The translations under genes and the position numbers were made by a program. 58,001 nucleotides of DNA from Dehalococcoidia bacterium (lineage in GTDB: Bacteria > Chloroflexota > Dehalococcoidia > SpSt-223), in the NCBI GenBank assembly GCA_026003895.1, contig BPIC01000009.1:1-58001 (forward strand), read 5' to 3'. Shown here piece by piece: positions 20,547 through 28,143 of the stretch. How positions within the stretch are numbered: the first letter of the stretch is position 1; the number at the start of each line of letters is the position of its first letter. A model generated the notes under the pieces. It ran no database searches, was not told the DNA's origin, and was given only the letters and a program-made list of their open reading frames with translations.

Positions 20547-22574
20547 TTAGCCGATCGAAGCCGAACGCACAACAACCGGCACGAAGGAGCGCTGTTGTGG
20601 CCCCGGTGTCGGGACCGTCACCGAGTTGGGGACAATCAGCGGCTCGGACGCATTCCCGGCGATGTCGCCAGCGGGCTCGAACACGACGGTGACCACCGTC
20701 CCGGGCGGGACCGACGAGGGAACGCCCGTGGGATCGATCTCGATCTTGGCGATCGGCTGACTGGCGGTCGTCACGGAATCCACGAGCGGCGTGACCTTTA
20801 CCCATTGCGACGCGTCAACATTGGGGCTCCCCGGAGGCAAGAGCAAACGCACTCGGAACCGGATCGGAGACGACGCCGTCGTCCGCGCGGAGAAGAAGTA
20901 GGCCGCGCCACCGATGAGGGAAGCGACCTTCGGCGTCAGCGGAGGCCGATACCCGGTCCGGTTGGCGTCCAAATGGAACATCGGCCATTCCATCGTCGCC
21001 GGCAGGCCGCGCAGCACCCACTTATACACCCACCCGCTGGTCGCGTTTAACTGCCCCGGCGTTTCGAAGAGGTTGCCGCCGACGACATAGAGTTCAAGGA
21101 GGCCATCGCCATCGAGGTCGGCGACCACGGGGCTCGCTTGCACGAAGAGCGAGGTGTGATACGTCGTCAGTTGATTGCCGTCGACGTCGAACTCCGCCAC
21201 CCCCCAGTCGACCGCCTGAAAGATGCGCCCGCCGGCGATTACCGGTGACGTGCGCAACCCATCCGTCTTCCCGTCTTGATCGACCGGTCGGCGAGACCAA
21301 AGCACCGTTCCGTCGGAATCGACGAGCAGCAGGCGGCTGTCTTCGAACTGGGTGTTCCCGGTCCCATACGCGACAGCGATCTGATAGGTCGGCAGACCCC
21401 GCGCCGAGGTCCGCCCGCGCAGGTTCGCGAGCGCCGGCGAGCTATAGCCGCCGAACCCACCCAACGGCAGGCGCCACTTTTCGGCGCCAGTTGCGGCGTT
21501 GACGCAAATCAGATGATTGACCGGTCGAGGCGTCTGCTGGCCGACCCGGCGCGTCGCTCCCGACTCGTAGTAGAACGGGCCGGTCGTGAAGACCACTTCC
21601 AGATCCCCGTCGCCGTCGATGTCGGCGACCGCCGGCGCAGCGAACACGGTGTCATCATAAAAATTGCGCCAGAGGAGGCTTCCGTCCGGTCGGAAGGCAT
21701 TCAGATAGCCGCCGCCAAATTGCTCGTTCGCCCCACTTCCGGAGGGAGCGATGTCCTGTCCGATGAAGAAATGATAGCGCCCCCCGAGAGTCGCGCTGCT
21801 CTTCGTCACATTCGTACTCAGATCGCCGATGGCCGGAGTCGACCAGACCGTATCAGCAGCGTGAAACTCCCACAGTTTGTTTCCGGCGGCATCGAGTTGA
21901 TAGATCCACCGGTCCCAGCCACCGTAGCACACGTCGAGCGTCGGCCCTTGGTAGCGGGATGCCAGCACCGCTGAGCCGTACACCGGATCACGGATGCCGT
22001 CGCCGACGCCATTCGGCCAGTCGTCTTTCCCGGTAGTGAAGTTCCAAAGCAACTCGAACCGCCGCAACTGGCGGTTAAAGCGGTAACAATGCAGTCCGTT
22101 GTCCGGAGCGATGCTGTCGCTGACCTCACCACCAACGGGCACGATCACGTGCGGATCGCCGCCCGTCTGGAGCGCTCCAACCGAGACTGCGCCGTTGATC
22201 GGACCGATCGTTGGCTGCTCAGCGACGATCGCGAGACTGCTCCTCCCGCCAGCGATCGTGCTCTTGACGGCGAACAGCTTTGCCTGCCCCTTCGTGTCGT
22301 AGGTCCCACCGATAAAGCGATAGCGCGTTGTGCCAAACACCAATTCGGCGCGGCCATCGCCATCGAGGTCGTAGAACGCCGGTGAGCTTCGGCCAACGAG
22401 ACCGGATGGCAACCTGAGTGTGGCGTCGGGCGTGGCGTTGAAAACCGGCGCGGCGACTGCCGTGGGGGGCCGCCTGATGACTGCCGTCGCCGCGCCCGCG
22501 AACGCCGCCCCGAGGACGCTTCGCCGCGAAATCAGCCCGCGCCCGCCGCCCGTTCCCCTCTGCCGGTACGCCAT
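20547..22574 (-). CDS. Tat-exported beta-propeller protein with FG-GAP/PQQ-like repeats
   Basis: 675 residues from an ATG with GGTGGAGCAGGG upstream. The N-terminus has a twin-arginine signal (SRRSVLGAAFAGAATA), so the protein should be exported folded. The body carries calcium-loop repeats DLDGDGRAELVFG, DIDGDGDLEVVF and DLDGDGLLELYVVGG, as in FG-GAP/VCBS integrin-type propellers. PQQ-like strands (GNKLWEFHAADTVWSTPAIGDL, in two parts; GAEKWRLPLGG) lie between them. A C-terminal ~110-residue domain looks like an Ig/cohesin-like or big-type domain. No catalytic residues are recognised. It heads the minus-strand run of membrane glycosyltransferase-like genes and may be their surface partner. 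Confidence 0.82.
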   Translation of the reverse strand: MAYRQRGTGGGRGLISRRSVLGAAFAGAATAVIRRPPTAVAAPVFNATPDATLRLPSGLVGRSSPAFYDLDGDGRAELVFGTTRYRFIGGTYDTKGQAKLFAVKSTIAGGRSSLAIVAEQPTIGPINGAVSVGALQTGGDPHVIVPVGGEVSDSIAPDNGLHCYRFNRQLRRFELLWNFTTGKDDWPNGVGDGIRDPVYGSAVLASRYQGPTLDVCYGGWDRWIYQLDAAGNKLWEFHAADTVWSTPAIGDLSTNVTKSSATLGGRYHFFIGQDIAPSGSGANEQFGGGYLNAFRPDGSLLWRNFYDDTVFAAPAVADIDGDGDLEVVFTTGPFYYESGATRRVGQQTPRPVNHLICVNAATGAEKWRLPLGGFGGYSSPALANLRGRTSARGLPTYQIAVAYGTGNTQFEDSRLLLVDSDGTVLWSRRPVDQDGKTDGLRTSPVIAGGRIFQAVDWGVAEFDVDGNQLTTYHTSLFVQASPVVADLDGDGLLELYVVGGNLFETPGQLNATSGWVYKWVLRGLPATMEWPMFHLDANRTGYRPPLTPKVASLIGGAAYFFSARTTASSPIRFRVRLLLPPGSPNVDASQWVKVTPLVDSVTTASQPIAKIEIDPTGVPSSVPPGTVVTVVFEPAGDIAGNASEPLIVPNSVTVPTPGPQQRSFVPVVVRSASIG

Positions 22575-22698
22575 CCCTGCTCCACCGGCCGCATGTCGCC
22601 GCCACCCTCGGTCACAGCGCAGGTGAGGACAACGCCACTGCACGCTTCGCGGCCCCTACTATTCGTAATCGGCCACAACGCTGACAGCCCATGACCTG

Positions 22699-22713
22699 TT
22701 GTGGCTAGCACAA
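22699..22713. other. Inverted repeat after hflX
   Basis: TTGTG, loop GGCTAGC-like centre, CACAA, just beyond the hflX stop codon on the minus strand. Too short to call a terminator with confidence. Confidence 0.25.
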
Positions 22714-22720
22714 TCAGCGG

Positions 22721-24010
22721 CTAAGGTGAAAAGGGCGCAAGTGCGCCGGCAAGGTCCAGAGGTACCCGCGCTTCAATGCAGATACCTCCTTCGGTGTACT
22801 CCTCGCGGTCGACGTGGCCGCGCTGGCGGACCCGAGCGACAACCGCTTCGTTTCCGTAGGGGATTGTCACGCTAATGCGCTGCCAGCTCCCGACAATCGC
22901 CGATTGCACCGCCGCAAGGAGCCGCTCCATTCCCCAGCCGGGCGCTGCGGCGATCGCCACGACGTTCGGCCCGCCGTATTCGCGCTCGGCGAGCCGCACT
23001 GCTCCTTCGCCCGCATCGGGGAAGAGCCGATCCACTTTGTTCAGCGCGAGGACCGTGGGCTTTGCCGCCACCCCAAGTTCGCGCAGCACATGCTCGACGC
23101 TGGCTTGATGCTCGACAGCGTTGGGGTGAGAGATGTCCACAATGTGTACCAGCACATCGGCCTCTTGCAGCTCTTCAAGCGTCGCTCGGAAGGCGGCGAC
23201 CAGCGTCGCCGGCAGCTTCTGGATGAAACCGACGGTATCGGAGAAGAGCACCACCTGCTGACCGGGCAGCGTCACCTGCCGTGTCGTCGGATCGAGCGTC
23301 GCGAACAGTTTGTCCTCCGCCAGGACGCCCGCGCCGGTCAACGTATTGAGCAGCGTGCTCTTGCCGGCGTTCGTGTATCCCACAATCGCCACGACCGGCA
23401 AACCGTGCTTTCGACGGTTCTCCCGATACAGCTGTCGGTGACGCCGCACCTCTTCCAGCTCGCGCTTCAGGTGCGCGATGCGTTCGCGCGCTAAGCGTCG
23501 GTCGGTCTCGATTTGGGTCTCGCCAGGGCCGCGAGTGCCAATCCCACCGCCCAGACGCTCAAGGTGCGACCACTGACCAGCGAGCCTCGGCAGCAGATAT
23601 TCGGTCTGGGCGAGGTCCACTTGGAGGCGGCCTTCGCGCGTGCGGGCTCGGCTGGCGAAGATGTCGAGAATCAGCGCCGTCCGGTCGATCACCTTGATCC
23701 CTAGCGCTTTCTCGAGGTTGCGTTGTTGGGTTGGCGAAAGTTCGTCGTCGAAGATCGCGATCGTGGCGCTCGTTTCCTCTCGCAAGCGTTTCAGTTCTTC
23801 GACCTTGCCGGCGCCGATGTACGTGGCAGCATCGGGGCGGCGCCGATGTTGGACCACCATGCCGACGACTTCCGCACCGGCAGTGCCCGCAAGTTGCTCA
23901 AGTTCTTCGAGCGAATCGTCGACACCGAACAGTGCGGGATCGTCGGTCTCGACCGCGACAAGGATCGCCCGTTCGCGCGTTGGTTCAACGGTGTGTAGGG
24001 TGCGTGGGAT
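22721..24010 (-). CDS. hflX: GTPase HflX (apparent AUC start)
   Basis: Ribosome-associated GTPase that splits or rescues stalled ribosomes. Visible are the HflX domain (PDAATYIGAGKVEEL, FDDELSPTQQRNLEK), the glycine-rich GGGIGTRGPGETQIE linker, Walker A GYTNAGKST, DTVGF and NKVD. The first ATG in frame is at 23860, but the conserved N-terminus (ERAILVAVE, SLEELEQLAGTAGAEVVG) lies upstream of it in the same frame. No ATG, GTG or TTG occurs between the preceding stop (24029-24031) and 23860. GGAGG at 24021-24017 sits six bases before an ATC at 24010, which gives a normal-length 429-residue protein. Fourth gene of the miaA-dapF-dapL-hflX run. Confidence 0.93.
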   Translation of the reverse strand: MPRTLHTVEPTRERAILVAVETDDPALFGVDDSLEELEQLAGTAGAEVVGMVVQHRRRPDAATYIGAGKVEELKRLREETSATIAIFDDELSPTQQRNLEKALGIKVIDRTALILDIFASRARTREGRLQVDLAQTEYLLPRLAGQWSHLERLGGGIGTRGPGETQIETDRRLARERIAHLKRELEEVRRHRQLYRENRRKHGLPVVAIVGYTNAGKSTLLNTLTGAGVLAEDKLFATLDPTTRQVTLPGQQVVLFSDTVGFIQKLPATLVAAFRATLEELQEADVLVHIVDISHPNAVEHQASVEHVLRELGVAAKPTVLALNKVDRLFPDAGEGAVRLAEREYGGPNVVAIAAAPGWGMERLLAAVQSAIVGSWQRISVTIPYGNEAVVARVRQRGHVDREEYTEGGICIEARVPLDLAGALAPFSP

Positions 24011-24028
24011 AGGAATCCTCCAGATCGA

Positions 24029-25210
24029 TTACGAGGCAGCAAGCGCCGGTTCAGGTTTCCACGCGGCCAAGCGCCGCATCGCCTCTTCAATTCGTTCGGT
24101 CGGCGCGGTCAGCGAGATGCGAACATAGCCCTCGCCGCTCGGCCCATAACCAATACCCGGTGTTACGAAGACTGCGGTCTCTTCCACCAAACGAGAGGAG
24201 AAGTCGATCGACTTCACGCCAGCTGGTAGCCCGGCCCAGACGTAAAGGCTTGCCTTCGGCTTCGGGGCGCGCAGCCCAAGCCCGTTCAACACGTCACAGA
24301 CCAGATCGCGCCGGTATTGCAGCACTTCGTTGTTCTTGCGGACGGCGTCCATTGGACCATTCAGCGCCGTGATCGCCATTTCTTGAATCGCTTGCGGGAT
24401 GCCGCTATCTAGGTTCGACTTGACTCGCAACAATGCGTCGATAATTCGCTCGTTGCCGACCGCCATCCCAATGCGCCAGCCCGTCATGTTGTAGGTCTTG
24501 GAAAGCGAATGAAATTCGACTCCGATATCCCGGGCGCCCGGCGCTTCGAGGAAGCTATGCGGCCGGTATCCATCGAAGGCGACCTCGGTGTAGGGCGCGT
24601 CGTGCAGCACTGCGATGTCATACTTCTTGGCAAAATGGACGCAGCGCTCGAAGAAGTCGAGATCGGCGACAGCGCCGGTCGGGTTGTTCGGGTAGTTGAT
24701 CCAGAGGACCTTCGCCCGACGCGCTACCTCCTCTGGGACCGCATCCAGATCGGGTTTCCAGCCCATTTCCTCGGTCATTGGCAACCAATAGGTCTCGCCG
24801 CCAGCAAACATCGTTCCGACTGAATAGACCGGATAGCCGGGGTCGGTCACCAGCGCGAGATCGCCCGGGTCGATGAAACAAAGGGCGATGTGTCCTATGC
24901 CCTCTTTCGAGCCGATGAGCGGCAGCACTTCTTTATTCGGGTCGAAGGCAATGCCGAAACGGCGCTCGTACCAGTCGGCAATCGCCTGCCGCAGCTGAGG
25001 CAGCCCATCACTTTCCGGGTAGCGGTGGTTCGCCGGCACGCGCGCCGCTTCGACGAGGCGGTCAATGATGTACTCTGGCGTCGGGATGTCAGGATCTCCA
25101 ATGCCGAGGCTGATCACGTCTCGACCTTCGGCGCGCATCCGGTTAATTTTTCGGGTCACCTCGACGAACAGGTAGGGCGGCAATTTCTCGATGCGCTGGG
25201 CAAATCGCAT
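24029..25210 (-). CDS. dapL: LL-diaminopimelate aminotransferase-like enzyme
   Basis: 393 residues, class I/II PLP aminotransferase. It probably transfers an amino group to tetrahydrodipicolinate to make LL-diaminopimelate in one step. Landmarks are [37 protein letters not shown], the HDAPYTEV aspartate/tyrosine pair, the PLP lysine in [14 protein letters not shown] and the substrate arginine in YVRISL. ATG 25210 is chosen (GAGG six bases upstream); GTG and ATG codons at 25222 and 25216 are alternatives. It lies directly downstream of dapF, whose product uses LL-DAP, which supports the assignment over a generic aspartate/alanine aminotransferase. Confidence 0.88.
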   Translation of the reverse strand: MRFAQRIEKLPPYLFVEVTRKINRMRAEGRDVISLGIGDPDIPTPEYIIDRLVEAARVPANHRYPESDGLPQLRQAIADWYERRFGIAFDPNKEVLPLIGSKEGIGHIALCFIDPGDLALVTDPGYPVYSVGTMFAGGETYWLPMTEEMGWKPDLDAVPEEVARRAKVLWINYPNNPTGAVADLDFFERCVHFAKKYDIAVLHDAPYTEVAFDGYRPHSFLEAPGARDIGVEFHSLSKTYNMTGWRIGMAVGNERIIDALLRVKSNLDSGIPQAIQEMAITALNGPMDAVRKNNEVLQYRRDLVCDVLNGLGLRAPKPKASLYVWAGLPAGVKSIDFSSRLVEETAVFVTPGIGYGPSGEGYVRISLTAPTERIEEAMRRLAAWKPEPALAAS

Positions 25211-25256
25211 GGTCATCCTCACCGATGTGCTGGAACGCGGCTAGCAGAAGGATAGC

Positions 25257-26102
25257 TTAGCGGTTGAGGGGCCAGTCGCCGCGGAACACGAGCGCCGCCG
25301 GCCCACGCATCAGCACCGAACCGCCATCCCAACGGATGGTGAGCGGCCCGCCCGGCAAGCACACCTCGACTTCCTCGTCCACGAGATCATGGAGCCGCGC
25401 CGCAACGGCCGTCGCGCAGGCGCCGGTTCCACAGGCGAGCGTCAGCCCTGCCCCTCGCTCCCAAACGCGCAGGTCGATCTGCTTTCGGCCGCGCACGTGC
25501 GCGACTTCGAAGTTCACTCGGCGCGGAAAGAACGGATGATGTTCCACCTTTGGACCGAGCGTCTCGAGCGGAATGCTCCAGACGTCACGCTCAACGAAGG
25601 TCACCGCGTGGGGATTGCCCATCGAGACGCAGGTGACTGGGATCGTCTGTTCATCGACCTCGAGCGGGTAGTCGACTACGCGCTCGCCCGAAACGAGCGC
25701 CGTGTCGACTGGAATGTCCGCCGGCTCGAAGCGCGGCGCCCCCATGTCAACGGTGACCGAATCGACGTGGCCATCTCGGCGATGCGCCTCCAGCTGCAGC
25801 ACGCCGGCGCCAGTCTCGACCGTCAACGCGTCGCGCGGCGACACCAGTCCATCGTCGAGCACAAACTTGGCGTAGCAGCGGATGCCATTGCCGCACATCT
25901 CGGCTTCGGAACCGTCCGGGTTGAACATGCGCATTCGCAGGTCCGCACGGTCCGATGGCAGCACGAGGATCAAACCGTCGCCGCCAACGCCGAAATGGCG
26001 GTCGCACATCGCCCTGGCGAGCGCCGGCCAGTCGGCATCCATCTCGCGGGCGTCGACGAGCACAAAGTCGTTGCCAATGCCGTGCATTTTCGTAAAGCGC
26101 AC
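25257..26102 (-). CDS. dapF: Diaminopimelate epimerase
   Basis: 281 residues. Converts LL- to meso-diaminopimelate for lysine and peptidoglycan. It has KMHGIGNDFVLVD at the start, the first catalytic cysteine in MCGNGIRCYAKF and the second in ACGTGACATAVA, both intact. The GTG at 26102 is chosen because it begins the canonical VRFTKMHG strand and avoids overlap with miaA; the open frame runs ~55 codons further. It sits between miaA (87 bases upstream) and dapL (46 bases downstream). Confidence 0.95.
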   Translation of the reverse strand: MRFTKMHGIGNDFVLVDAREMDADWPALARAMCDRHFGVGGDGLILVLPSDRADLRMRMFNPDGSEAEMCGNGIRCYAKFVLDDGLVSPRDALTVETGAGVLQLEAHRRDGHVDSVTVDMGAPRFEPADIPVDTALVSGERVVDYPLEVDEQTIPVTCVSMGNPHAVTFVERDVWSIPLETLGPKVEHHPFFPRRVNFEVAHVRGRKQIDLRVWERGAGLTLACGTGACATAVAARLHDLVDEEVEVCLPGGPLTIRWDGGSVLMRGPAALVFRGDWPLNR

Positions 26103-26188
26103 GTGTACGTCCCCGGGGTGACCGAACCAGCGCGCCAACGTTGCTCGGTCCCGTTTGAATCGATCGCCGGTTTGGACTTGATCGAATT

Positions 26189-27133
26189 CTATCGCAAACC
26201 GGGAGCAGTCCCCGCCAGCACCGCGACCGCCGCCTCGACGAGGTCGGGCCGGTCGGCAGCGAGCCAAACGATGCTCGGGTCATTGGTACGAAACCACGCA
26301 TATTGTTGGCGCACCAGACGATGGGTCGACCGCTTGATCCGTTCCTTCGCCTCGTCGAGGGACAGGACGCCGTCGAGCACCGCCAGCATTTCCCGGTAGC
26401 CATGGCTCGTCATCGCGGGAAGCTCCGAGCCGAACCCCCGTTCGCGCAGCCGCCGTACCTCCTCAAGCCATCCGCCGGCAACCATTGCTTCGACTCGCGC
26501 GTCGACCCGCGCGTACAGGGCCGCTCGATCGAGAGTCAAACCGATTGTCGTCGTGCGATACCGCGGGGGCTGTGTCTGTCGTTGCTCGGAAAACGGCCTG
26601 CCCGTCTTCCGGATGACTTCGAGCGCTCGAACCACGCGGCGGAGATTGCGCGGGTCGATCCGTGCTGCGGTTGCTGGGTCTCGTTCAGCGAGTTCGCGGA
26701 GGAGCGGTTCCGGATTGCTGCGCGCCGCGGCCTCGAGCGAGGCTCGCAGAGTTGGGTCTGGCGCGACCGGCGGGGGCAAGAGCCCATGGACGACCGCGCG
26801 GACGTAGAGGCCGCTCCCCCCAACCAACAGAGGAAGCCGTTCCCGGGAGGCGATCTCGGCGATAGTCTCGCGGGCGAGCCGCAAATAGTCGGCCAGTGAG
26901 AAAGGCTGGTCCGGCTCGATCAGATCGAACAAGTGATGGGGAACCCGCTGCCGATCCTCGACGCTCGGTTTCGCGGTGCCGATGTCCATCCCTCGATAGA
27001 TCTGCCTGCTGTCGGCGTTCACGATCTCGCCACCAAGGCGTTCCGCGAGCGCGATGGCCAAGGCGGTCTTGCCGGTCGCCGTTGGCCCAACGACGGCGAC
27101 CAGCGGGATCGACCCTTGCGGATGCGGGTTCAT
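26189..27133 (-). CDS. miaA: tRNA dimethylallyltransferase
   Basis: 314 residues. Adds the isopentenyl group to A37 of tRNAs reading U-starting codons. P-loop GPTATGKT near residues 16-23, NADSRQIYRGMDIGTAKP, HHLFDLI, the GGSGLYVRA motif and RRVVRALEVIRKTGRP are all present. First gene of the miaA-dapF-dapL-hflX set. Only 41 bases separate its ATG from the divergent rhodanese gene, so the two promoters must overlap. Confidence 0.96.
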   Translation of the reverse strand: MNPHPQGSIPLVAVVGPTATGKTALAIALAERLGGEIVNADSRQIYRGMDIGTAKPSVEDRQRVPHHLFDLIEPDQPFSLADYLRLARETIAEIASRERLPLLVGGSGLYVRAVVHGLLPPPVAPDPTLRASLEAAARSNPEPLLRELAERDPATAARIDPRNLRRVVRALEVIRKTGRPFSEQRQTQPPRYRTTTIGLTLDRAALYARVDARVEAMVAGGWLEEVRRLRERGFGSELPAMTSHGYREMLAVLDGVLSLDEAKERIKRSTHRLVRQQYAWFRTNDPSIVWLAADRPDLVEAAVAVLAGTAPGLR

Positions 27134-27174
27134 GTCACACTATTGTGCGCAATTACCGCTGCTTTGGGGGGAAC

Positions 27175-28038
27175 ATGGAATTCGCGCATCCCGAATACCT
27201 CGTCGACGTCGCGTGGCTGCACGACCACCTCGGCGATCCCAACCTTCGCATCCTCGAGTCCACCGTTCACCTCCGGCGCGAAAACGGACAGTTGGTGCGC
27301 TTGAGCGGCCGGACCGATTTCAACGAAGGTCACATCCCTCGCGCCCAGTTCGCCGACCTGATCGAAGCGCTCTCGGATACCTCGAGCCCCCTTGGCTTCA
27401 CCATGCCCCCAGCCGACCAGTTTGCACGCGCAGTCGGTCGGCTCGGGATTGGGAATGAGCATCGGGTGATCTGTTATGACCGCGGCCAAGGCATGTGGGC
27501 GACGCGGTTATGGTGGATGTTCCGCGCCTTCGGCCACGATAACGTAGCGGTGTTGAACGGCGGCTACCGCGCTTGGCTCGCTGCCGGCTACCCAGTCGAG
27601 ACTGTCGCGGGGGCACCCGCCCCGGCAACGTTCACGGCGCACTTGCGCCGAGAGATGATCGCCGACAAGCACGAGGTGTTGGCGGCGATCGAGGACGGCG
27701 CGGTGTGCACCATCAATGCCCTCGCCCCGGAGGTGCACCGCGGCGAGGTCAGCAACTATCAGCGCCGGGGCCGCATCCCGAACAGCGTCAACGTTCCGGC
27801 CGGACACCTGTTCGACCCTGAGACGGGGCTGCTTCGCCCGCCTGCCGAGCTCAAGGCAGCGTTCGACGCCGTTGGCGCGACCTCGCGCGAGCGCGTCATC
27901 ACCTACTGCGGCGGGGGCATCGCCGCCACGCTCGACGCCTTCGCCCTCACCCTCCTCGGCCATGACAACGTGGCCGTGTACGACGGTTCGCTGACCGAGT
28001 GGATGGCCGACGACTCGTTACCCGTCGAGGTGGGATAG
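27175..28038 (+). CDS. Sulfurtransferase (tandem rhodanese, thiosulfate/3-mercaptopyruvate type)
   Basis: 287 residues with two rhodanese domains. The N-terminal domain has VDVAWLHDHLGDPNLRILES and a GQGMWATRLWW loop without an active-site cysteine. The C-terminal domain holds the catalytic loop YCGGGIAAT (Cys near residue 246). It transfers sulfane sulfur from thiosulfate or mercaptopyruvate to thiol acceptors. The ATG follows TTGGGGGGAAC. The short loop CGGGIA fits the thiosulfate-type rather than confirming either substrate. Divergent from miaA. Confidence 0.92.
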   Translation: MEFAHPEYLVDVAWLHDHLGDPNLRILESTVHLRRENGQLVRLSGRTDFNEGHIPRAQFADLIEALSDTSSPLGFTMPPADQFARAVGRLGIGNEHRVICYDRGQGMWATRLWWMFRAFGHDNVAVLNGGYRAWLAAGYPVETVAGAPAPATFTAHLRREMIADKHEVLAAIEDGAVCTINALAPEVHRGEVSNYQRRGRIPNSVNVPAGHLFDPETGLLRPPAELKAAFDAVGATSRERVITYCGGGIAATLDAFALTLLGHDNVAVYDGSLTEWMADDSLPVEVG

Positions 28039-28081
28039 CTCCCGCTCGAACGTGGCAGTGCGACCGCCAACCCGCGCTCGT

Positions 28082-28087
28082 TACAAT
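28082..28087 (+). promoter_or_regulatory. Candidate -10 box upstream of the CoA-transferase fusion
   Basis: TACAAT 56 bases before the ATG at 28144. No convincing -35 is visible. Confidence 0.3.
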
Positions 28088-28143
28088 GCGGCGAGCGTCA
28101 GATGGCGAGAAGGCGCGGCGGAGCGCCGCCACAGGAGAGATGC

